A DNA stretch of 64,000 bases from Zychaea mexicana (lineage: Eukaryota; Mucoromycota; Mucoromycetes; Mucorales; Lichtheimiaceae). This document shows positions 57,036-64,000 of this stretch, piece by piece. The position numbers and the translations under genes were made by a program. Position 1 is the stretch's first letter, and each line of letters begins with the position of its first letter. The stretch is from assembly GCF_025766255.1 (NCBI RefSeq), contig NW_026516690.1, forward strand, positions 372,001-436,000, given 5' to 3'. The notes beneath the pieces are model-generated. The model was given only the letters and a program-made list of their open reading frames with translations. It did not search any database and was not told the DNA's origin.

Positions 57036-59320
57036 AGAATTAATCCTTATCCTTATGTTTAATAACAAAATTATGAAACCTACTACATTTAATAGTTTAA
57101 ATATAATTATTAGAAACATTATAATAACAATCTACATATATAAAAATAATTAATTTAATACTTAATGTTTTTGGTTTTAAAATATTTGTTTTTCATTGAA
57201 ATCTTTCTCATTTACCTAGGAATTATCTGTTTCATCATAATCTTTCCACTTAACAAGAAATTCATATTCATTATTTTTACTTAATTTATGTTCTATAACT
57301 GTTTCAATTTCATAAAAATTATTATTTTTGTTAATTTCTCTAATTAAATTTAAATTAATTTTTCTTTTACTTTTATTTTTCTTTCTTTTTTTGCTATTAA
57401 TATTTTTATATTCAGGGAAATCTATATCTTCATTATTATCAATTATATGATTATTAGATTCTTCATTAATATTATTATCATTAATAATCATATTATCACT
57501 TCCTAATGATAAATCTGATAAATCTTTTTATAATACACTCATTATTTTAATTTTTCCCATTTGCTTTATCTCATTATTTAAAACTATATCTATTAGTTTT
57601 TCATCAGTAGAAAATTCAAAGTTTTTTCAGCCCATAGTTTATGGTGTTCTTGTGTAATTATATTGAATGTATCTATAAATAATTGTATATTTTTAAGTAA
57701 AAATGCTACTTTTATTTGTAAGTTAATATATTTATAATCATCTGTTTTTAATGTAGAGTTATTATTAGAAAATCATTTAAATTTATTTCCTAATTCACAA
57801 AATTGGTTTTCTATAGCTGACTGAAAACTTCCAAATACATCATTAAAATGTTTTTCTTGTATATTCAATTCTTTATTAGGATCTTTTCTAATAGGATAAA
57901 AAAATTATTATCACTTAATAAAATATTTTTCTTTTTACATAAGTCTTCAAACTGTTTAATAAATAATGTGTAACCACCATCAATAGCTAAAACATCTCTT
58001 TTATCCATTTTCGTATATAATTTCATGTTTAAAAACATACCACCATCACTACTAACTCCACATAGTTGACTATCAGAAACTGCAATTATAAAATTATTAA
58101 TATCTGTTAATACTTATGTTCTTAAACCTGATGTTTTTAATTTATATGACCATCGTTTTTGTGCAGAAATGTTAGGCTTATCATATTCAATAGTACTATC
58201 ATGACCATCTAATAGTAATGTTATATTTTTAAAATTTTTAGGGTTTTTTATTAATGCAGAATAAATTCTTATTTTAATATTAGAAAACATATTTTTTAGA
58301 CATATATCTACATATTTATTCAAACTATCATAATTTGTTATCCAAAATTCTTTATAAAATTTATAGAATGATGTATATGGTATATTTCGTTTCATATCTT
58401 TAGATGTAATACCTGATACAAGATGATATATTAAATATAACCCTTTTTCAATTTCAAAATATGGTGAAGGATAATCCTTATATGTATATAATTTAGTTAA
58501 AAAGAAAAATACAGAAGTATATCCTAACTTTTGTAATAATTCTTTTTTAATTTCATCTATTTCTTTAATATATTTCAATTCTGTTCGATGCTTATAATTA
58601 TTTTGTTTTTTCTTCCAATTCTCATTTATAAATCCCCATTCATTTATAATTAATATATCTATCTCTTCCTGTAATAATGTTTTATATTTTAAAACTTCTC
58701 CTTTATTTAGTGAGCTATTATATTCATCAAATACCATTTTGAAAATTTATAATAAAAACCGTTCTTTTAACTTATTTACAAAGCAATCAGGAAAAACTTA
58801 TAACCTTAGGCAAAAACCAAAATTAAATATCTATATAATTATTATTTATCTTATATTTTGATATCTAATTCATATAATATAATAAAATTCAATTTTATAG
58901 AAAAAAAGTATGTAAATTTTCTTATAACATAAAAATTAGGTCATTATAGTACTGATAATTATATATAATTAAAATAAGTATAAAGTTATTTTGAATTTTT
59001 CAAAGACAAAAAATGTTATTTTTTTATTGAAATTCAAGAACCTTTCTCTAAGAGAAAGAACCACAAAGAGTCGTGGTATAAGTTTTTTTACAACTTACAC
59101 CTTATAAACTATCAACTGCTTTGATTTATATTCACAATAATAAATAGAATTGTTCCTCCATGGTAACAAATGTAAATAGGTTTTACATATTAAATTGATA
59201 TTCATCCTAAAAAAATTTCAAAATCTGAAAATTATATATATTTTTAAAAAATTATTATTAAGTCATTGATAAATATTAAACAATTAAATGTATTATATTT
59301 AATAGTTCAAGTTTAATCCC
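57036..59320 (-). mobile_element. AT-rich DDE transposon with chromodomain, nested in copy C
   Basis: A 2285-base block of far higher AT content than its surroundings. It is flanked by the 5-bp direct repeat CACTG (57031-57035 and 59321-59325). Copy B has a single CACTG in an otherwise continuous exon, so the block is an insertion with target duplication. Its ends (AGAATTAATC and, reverse-complemented, GGGATTAAAC) form a weak inverted repeat. It carries a transposase gene on the reverse strand. Confidence 0.85.
57191..58737 (-). pseudogene. Harbinger/IS5-like (DDE_Tnp_4-type) transposase fused to a chromodomain, disabled
   Basis: Starts at ATG 58737. The first 207 codons are open. Motifs: NITLLLDGHDSTIEYD (first Asp); after a stop, SDSQLCGVSSDGGMF and AIDGGYTLFIKQFED (second Asp); then SAIENQFCELGNKFK (Glu), the D-D-E layout of DDE_Tnp_4 transposases. 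A Lys/Asn-rich linker leads to a chromodomain (YEIETVIEHKLSKNNEYEFL, then VKWKDYDETDNS). Lesions: in-frame stops after GLRT, after GNKFK, after IMSVL and after DETDNS, plus two or more one-base shifts (one near 57895). Most stops are explained by CAA to TAA or TGG to TAG/TGA changes. The chromodomain may steer insertion to marked chromatin. The style resembles AT-rich transposons of Mucoromycota/Glomeromycotina. Confidence 0.75.
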
Positions 59321-59325
59321 CACTG
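59321..59325 (+). repeat. Target-site duplication CACTG (right)
   Basis: Second copy of the 5-bp repeat; host exon resumes with TTACGTCC. Confidence 0.75.
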
Positions 59326-59381
59326 TTACGTCCTTTGGCACCCCTAAAAATCACGAAAAAGAATCGTCGAGCACTACTTGA

Positions 59382-60724
59382 AATCAACCAAAATTACCGC
59401 TATTACAGCCATTACCAATACTCCTCAATCATCTCATCGTGCAACATTACTGCTATCATCATTCCTATTGTAAATCATATCTTTTAACTCATAAATAGTC
59501 CACTCCTATGCCCTCATCATCCTAACTTCAAAAAAAAATCCATGCATATCAGACCATTGTAAAAACCAACAATTTTTTTTTGAAAACATACAACATAGCA
59601 ACTTGCTACGAAAAAAAGATTAATTATGGAATTGTCATTATCATTTGGTCTGTTGTTACCGTTAATCCCCGGATTTTGTACCTCAGTAGGCTACGGTGTC
59701 GCTCAGTAGATTATGATCGAACTAAAAAAATCTGTATTCTCAATTTTATTTTGGTGTGTAAAAGGCAAAAGCCATGAAAAAGTAATATCTACACTATGGT
59801 ATTATCATTAGTATCTTCCTTTATGTTGTCGTTGCTATTAAACTCAGAGGTACTTATAACTATCAAAATCCTCATCAAAGTATAGAAGAGCCATAATACT
59901 CTTTATATTTGATTAAATTTTACATTGGATGGATATATAAATGTTTAATAAAAGGCACTATAGCTATTATAATCGTTCACAATCTTTGCAATATAAAGGT
60001 ACCGCTGTGGATGAACGCAAGTTGCAAGTTGTACAGTAGACCCCTCTTTTTTCAAGGCCTTGGGAACATGGTTGGCGCGCAGCAACCGCAGTATAAAAAA
60101 CTACACAATGACTATATCTATTCTAGTGGTCAACTAAAGAGAACGGAAGCAAAATAATAATGCTTTGAGAAAGGCACGGCGTCGTAGAGAAGAGCACGTA
60201 AGGACTCAAAGCATCATCCACTAATGTAGAGTATGGGATAGAAAGTCAGTCGAATATTAACAAAGCAGTACTCGTTCTGATCGAATAATAAAACAAAAAC
60301 ACCCCCAAATGTATTCACAACGGTGACTACCGGATGAGATAAGATCTACAAAGCTGGGTATACGAATAATATGGCATCGCTGCAGTTTGTAATGTCAACT
60401 AGGCAAATGAGAAAAAGGTATGAATACTTACCAATCGTTGCTACAACAACAATTGAGTCGTAAGTGGTACCTCTAGATAAAAATGGAATTTTGTTTAAAA
60501 GCGAGTTGGGTAGTCATTCAATAGTCTTTTTTGTAAAGGACACACAGTCCGCCCACATGTCAGAGTGGAGGGATGTAGACAAGATAGTGGATTAAAATAG
60601 TCAAAAGGATATGATAGGGAAAGGATAAGAGAGGAGCAATTTATACATGAGTGCGTGAGGCCTTGGATGAAAGAGAGCAAATGGATGACGAACCTGGTAG
60701 GTGCGATAAGCGCAGCTTTTTCAC
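59382..60724. other. Spacer of copy C, non-coding
   Basis: Inverted near-identical counterpart of 38074-39417. No gene seen. Confidence 0.5.
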
Positions 60725-61177
60725 CTACGAGGTCTTGTCCAAGGCAGGAGTGGCGCGGATAGTGATGTCGTTGGTGAAAGAAACACCTTCTTCAATTACA
60801 CGTTGACGTTCTGAGTCATGTTTCAGGTTGAATTCGAAGATGACCCGTTTGCCTTTACGGTGGATAAGGATACCATAGTTATCAGGGAATTCGGTCATGA
60901 GAGTGGCAACCACATCGGCAGTGGTGCCAGGAACAGGACTAACATGGAAGAGAACACTGCCTTTACTGCAACCAATACACCAAATACAAGAGTAGTAAGT
61001 GGTCGCTAGCTGGTCCGAGGAGGGTGAGACCCGATGAGCGTGAACCAAGGAAACCCTCTCGGGTTGAGCGACCTTGGCCCATGTTATGACTGTGGGGGAG
61101 GAGGGGTAGATAGGTGGTGGATGAGTGATGCCCGCGGAGCGGTCGGGCTGTTTCTGGTGAGAATCGGAAAGAGCCAT
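60725..61177 (-). pseudogene. LINE ORF1 (gag-like) fragment, family 2, copy C
   Basis: Same protein as 37645-38073 but with its 5' start kept: ATG at 61177, MALSDSHQKQPDRSAG, VITWAKVAQPERVSLVHAHR, MTEFPDNYGILIH, ATPALDKTS and stop. An in-frame upstream ATG exists at 61225. It differs from copy B at a few positions. No RT follows. Confidence 0.6.
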
Positions 61178-61195
61178 GACCGTAATTTTTTTGGC

Positions 61196-61285
61196 GGGGT
61201 TAAAGCTACTGGGGTAGACTCTCATCCAATGATATTAAAAGTTAAGCAACTGCTCTCTGGGTGCAAAGTGTGAGGGTAGCCAATG
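61196..61285 (+). other. Possible degenerate 5S rRNA-like relic
   Basis: CTCATCCAATGATATTAAAA, then GTTAAGCAAC at 61241-61250, then CTGGGTGCAAAGTGTGAGGG and TAGCCA follow the order of 5S rRNA internal control boxes (CATCCC..., AAGTTAAGCA..., CTGGGTGGG...). The match is imperfect, and only the central half is recognisable. It lies directly upstream of the reverse-strand LINE ORF1. Confidence 0.3.
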
Positions 61286-61471
61286 AGATAACAAGTTAAC
61301 GGGGGTTGTTACATGTGCCGATATCTTGTGTTGCCCCTGTGTAGCGCTTGTGTGTGGGTATATCAGTTGGCGTTTTGATTGTTCCTGTCAACCATTGCAC
61401 TTTTACACTGGTCTTTCGTCTTGTATTTTTTTCCCACTCTATCACCTCCTCCATAACGTATTTGACAAAAA

Positions 61472-61933
61472 ATGGGTGATCCTACTTCTCGGTCAGATGG
61501 AAAACGTCGTTGCAGTAGACCTCTAGGTAGCAAAAATAAAAAGCAGAAATCCTCCTCGGCTCGCGCTCGCGGTCAGACGAGCTTGATGCAATACGTTCCT
61601 TCGCTCTACCTTTCTTCAGAACAACGCGGCACAACAAGCGCTGAGGCCACAGCCTCACCACCCGATATCAGTGAGCAACCAAGCTGTGAAGTTTCCTCCC
61701 AACAGGTTGTATCCGGAAAGGGCCACCACATACATATACTTATTGTATCGATTATATAGGCTCGTGTGGATGACGATTACTATACTTTAAAGGACTTGAT
61801 CGACGAATTAGAGGAAGAAAATCATACTAGGGGGTTTCAAACTCCTGGCCAGCTGGCCAATTTTCGCCAGATAGACCCAATATTGCTGGATAGAACCAAA
61901 TTTTGCCAGCTGGGATCGAGTTTCACCAGATAG
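61472..61933 (+). CDS. Unknown protein with AT-hook-like motif, 2 exons
   Basis: Exon 1 61472-61705 and exon 2 61760-61933 join in phase to 135 residues. The N-terminus is basic: KRRCSRPLGSKNKKQKSSSA contains RPLGSKNKK, close to the AT-hook 'RGRPxGSKNK'. Then comes TSLMQYVPSLYLSS and a Ser/Thr/Pro-rich region. Exon 2 begins ARVDDDYYTLKDLIDELEEE, an acidic helix. From about 61829 it runs through repetitive DNA (GGCCAGCTGGCC...), so the last 35 residues are probably not the original C-terminus. It may be the first part of a longer gene cut by an insertion. Family unknown; nuclear DNA binding is a guess from the motif. Confidence 0.45.
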
Positions 61934-61935
61934 GC
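61829..61935. repeat. GCCAG-rich degenerate repeat block
   Basis: Contains the palindrome TGGCCAGCTGGCCA and four to five diverged units of the form TTTxGCCAGxTxG / TTGCTGGATAG. It interrupts the 3' part of the AT-hook-like gene and looks like a short non-autonomous insertion. Confidence 0.4.
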
Positions 61936-61979
61936 TGTACAGAACACACATACGCTTCTTTTTTTATATTGTAATCAAC

Positions 61980-62792
61980 ATGACTACACCCAAATCTACC
62001 TCTTCCATCTCCAAACCTGCAATGAGAAGAACCAGCTCTGTGAATGCAACTGGGAAAAGAAAAAGAAACGCTGACAGTGGCAACTTGACAGCTGGAAGTA
62101 GCTCCAATGCACCTGTTGCCCCTGCAGCCAAACGCAGGGTTCGCGTTGCCGCAACTAATCCCACTGACGTGGTGTCCGATTCGCGCGATGTCTCTGGAAT
62201 TGAAGAAGAGAATCAAGACCTTGAAGAAGAAGAAGAGAAAGAAAGCGAAGGTGAAACAGAAAACGAAGGAGAGATGGGTGGTAATGCACAAGGCCAAGAA
62301 AAACCTATTGCTTACAAGCACACAACCAAAGAGCACTACGAAGCAATGGTTGATTGGCTTGAGAAACCGGGGAACTTTAACCTAGTGACAGGTAATGCTG
62401 CTAAAGGCAAGCCGGTTGGTGGTAAGAAGTTGAAGCCCAAAACCAGATTTGAACTTCTCGTGGGATATGTCAACAAACATGTCAATATCCCCAACCATCT
62501 TCAACTTTGGACTAGAAAATCGGCCAAAGGCCGGTTCTCAGCTTTTAAAGATAAGTATAAGGCAGAAGAAAGAGCATCGAGAAATGCCACGGGATATCAC
62601 TGGGTGTGTAGGCTATTATCAAGTGGTCAAAAACAGCTTGATAATAGCTTGATAATAGCTTGCTATGTAGTTATCACGTTGTTTTTGAACAGCTTGATAA
62701 TTATGCAGAAACAGCTTCGATTGTTATTATCAAGCTGTTTTTCACCACTTGATAATTTGCTCATGCATGTACGCGGAAATGGGGGTTTTTGA
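61980..62792 (+). CDS. Transposon-type SANT/Myb-like DNA-binding protein, 3' part replaced by a MITE
   Basis: An ATG frame of 270 codons. Residues 1-105 are disordered, first basic and Ser/Ala-rich (GKRKRNADSG), then acidic (EEEEEKESEGETENEGEM). Residues about 110-210 form the recognisable domain: EHYEAMVDWLEKPGNFNLVT, LKPKTRFELLVGYVNKHVN, then LWTRKSAKGRFSAFKDKYKA and ATGYHW. Fungal transposon ORF1-type proteins have this 'W/L-E-x-P-x-N-F ... KxRFxxFKxKYKxA ... TGxG' plan. After YHW at about 62603 the frame enters a 142-base MITE, which supplies the apparent C-terminus. No transposase follows. The true gene probably continued or was spliced before the insertion. Confidence 0.5.
   Translation: MTTPKSTSSISKPAMRRTSSVNATGKRKRNADSGNLTAGSSSNAPVAPAAKRRVRVAATNPTDVVSDSRDVSGIEEENQDLEEEEEKESEGETENEGEMGGNAQGQEKPIAYKHTTKEHYEAMVDWLEKPGNFNLVTGNAAKGKPVGGKKLKPKTRFELLVGYVNKHVNIPNHLQLWTRKSAKGRFSAFKDKYKAEERASRNATGYHWVCRLLSSGQKQLDNSLIIACYVVITLFLNSLIIMQKQLRLLLSSCFSPLDNLLMHVRGNGGF
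62615..62756 (+). mobile_element. 142-bp MITE with long inverted repeats
   Basis: The ends are near-perfect inverted repeats of about 32 bases: left ATTATCAAGTGGTCAAAAAC followed by AGCTTGATAAT; the right end is its complement with one mismatch (GTGGTGAAAAAC). The interior repeats AGCTTGATAATAG. It has no coding capacity and is inserted in or after the SANT-like gene. Confidence 0.7.
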
Positions 62793-64000
62793 TATTATGT
62801 ATGCAGTAGTGGTTGGGTTCTATATCACATTACATATGAATTGGGTACTAGGTTCAGTCAAATTCGCAACAGAGTTCTGCATCGCATATTTTAATGTACT
62901 TCTTTACATGCATACTGATCAGAGTAGCAAGGCAATTGGCTGTATAATTATTTTTTGGATCGTGAAATTACGTGTTATGGTTGCTCGAAACCGGTTTTAT
63001 TATTAAAAATTGATTGACGATTATTACAAATAAAAACATGCTATGGAGATGAAAGTAAGCAAAAATTTCTATTCTAAAGGGAAGTGCTATATTGGTTGGT
63101 GTGCTGGGGCGGCATTGGCACGGCAACAAAGAATTGCTAATCTACAGCAAGGCGATTCGCAAAATTAGAGGGCCAAATCGTAAGAGGAGAACTCAGTAGC
63201 AATGTCTAAGAGGCGAGATACATAAAGAAAAAAAAGTAGTTGTTAAACCGGTGAAATCAGCAGTAGAAAAGAAACGAAGATAGAAAGAAAGCATACTTAC
63301 AGATAGCGCTACTTGTGTGGCAACAGTCAGGTGCAAACAAAGACTCTGAATAAGAAGATATAAATGCTAACAGCTTCAGACAATTGAAAGCGTGGGCAAA
63401 TATAATATAAGAGACTATTAGTATCTGAACCTCTCAACCATCAGAAAAGACTGTAAAAAGAGGAGAGAGAGCTTACACCGTTTCCTTGTAACTCAGTGAT
63501 GATGTCTTGAGATTCATAAAGAATGCAGTTAGTGATTGAAAGAACATCATCGGTACAAAGTTGAAAGTATGTGAAAGATAGAAAATGACCATGTTATATA
63601 GATTCTTACCATAGAAAAAGAAGATTCATGGTTGGTGATAAAATACGACGTGGAAGTATGAAAAGAAGAAAAAAGGGAAAAGAAGAGACAAAATAACCAA
63701 ATCATGCAGTCAGGGAAAATATATCAATTTAAAAAAAAAGTCATTTAGGCAAGTTCCTGCTGTTCACAACTCCATCATCACCACCCTGCATAGGATCATT
63801 GTGTATCCCTATAAAAACGTCCCCCAATAAATTAATCCCAATAGAACTTACCTTATCCACACCTTCAATCCGCACTACTACATAGTAAGCGTAATTAAGT
63901 AGCGTTGACCATATAGTTATTGAGTGCCGTATACTGAAATACTGTGTAGATGCCCACAATAGGAGAACGCAATGCTGCCAGACAGCAACGCATCGAAGAA
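62757..64000. other. Right-end region, no gene seen
   Basis: About 1.2 kb, A-rich, with only short frames (the longest about 85 codons, hydrophobic, without family resemblance). Confidence 0.4.

Larger units (their letters stand above)
54751..59381 (+). pseudogene. Nuclease-like gene of copy C, degenerate and interrupted
   Basis: Starts at ATGGCTAATACTAATAAC (54751) and hits TAA within eight codons. The middle exons have deletions and frame losses, for example the basic Ser-rich exon near 55290. Exons from about 55793 (INCASNARLLYGFDEDVW) to 56675 (VFEFAGMPEQTLVIVEIK) are well kept, including the D...EIK segment. The last exon is split by the insertion; its tail (TSFGTPKNHEKESSSTT and TGA) resumes at 59326-59381. 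Compare with the intact copy B. Confidence 0.65.
54715..61161 (+). mobile_element. Repeat copy C: decayed element with nested DDE insertion and LINE ORF1 remnant
   Basis: Similar to B in the opposite orientation. The left part (54715-55950) is strongly diverged, lacks the SANT gene and shows many C-to-T and G-to-A changes. The right part (55950-57035 and 59326-61161) is close to B. It is interrupted in the last exon of the nuclease-like gene by the insertion 57036-59320. Confidence 0.7.

Noticed and set aside
1..64000. tRNA genes, CRISPR arrays, operons, riboswitches
   Set aside because: No cloverleaf with T-loop and anticodon arm could be assembled, no regularly spaced repeats were seen, and the genome is a spliced fungal one where operons are not expected.

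Overview
The window is from a fungus. Genes are split by many short GT-AG introns (about 50-120 bases), intergenic DNA is AT-rich, and the proteins are eukaryotic (U1-70K, SCP2, MATE, sugar porter). The repeat content, a DIRS retrotransposon with tyrosine recombinase, a Tx1/L1-like LINE and Harbinger-like SANT genes, suggests an early-diverging fungus, most likely Mucoromycota (Mucorales). That placement is an inference. Exon joins were checked by hand for frame continuity; no alignment was run.

Left third (1-21.4 kb), mostly single-copy genes: the 5' part of an unknown gene running off the left edge (-), the splicing factor U1-70K (-), a universal stress protein (+), an MFS hexose transporter (+), a small glycine-zipper membrane protein (+), a secreted kelch-repeat single-pass membrane protein (-), an Asn/Ser-rich single-pass surface protein (+) and an FAD-dependent amine/amino-acid oxidoreductase (+). 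Gaps of 2-4 kb between them show no convincing genes.

Middle (21.6-42.6 kb): two near-identical copies of an unfamiliar element in inverted orientation, copy A (21.6-24.6 kb, +) and copy B (37.6-42.6 kb, -). Each has an array of CTGTAAA/TTTACAG motifs, a SANT/trihelix gene resembling ORF1 of PIF/Harbinger transposons, and a 12-exon gene whose product has a D...ExK signature like PD-(D/E)XK nucleases. Between them lie an SCP2 protein, a complete DIRS retrotransposon (26.33-30.50 kb), a MATE transporter, a six-exon membrane protein and a small winged-helix-like protein. A third copy, C (54.7-61.2 kb, +), is decayed at its 5' side and interrupted by a 2.3-kb AT-rich DDE-transposase/chromodomain element with a 5-bp target duplication.

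Right third (42.6-64 kb): a decayed Tx1/L1-like LINE (42.6-48.3 kb), a Gfo/Idh/MocA oxidoreductase (-), poorly coding AT-rich DNA, copy C joined to a second LINE ORF1 family next to a 5S-rRNA-like relic, an AT-hook-like gene, a transposon-type SANT-like gene carrying a MITE, and 1.2 kb without genes. Overall the window is a patch of ordinary fungal genes invaded by at least five kinds of mobile element, nested in places. The most novel item is the SANT plus nuclease-like element family.
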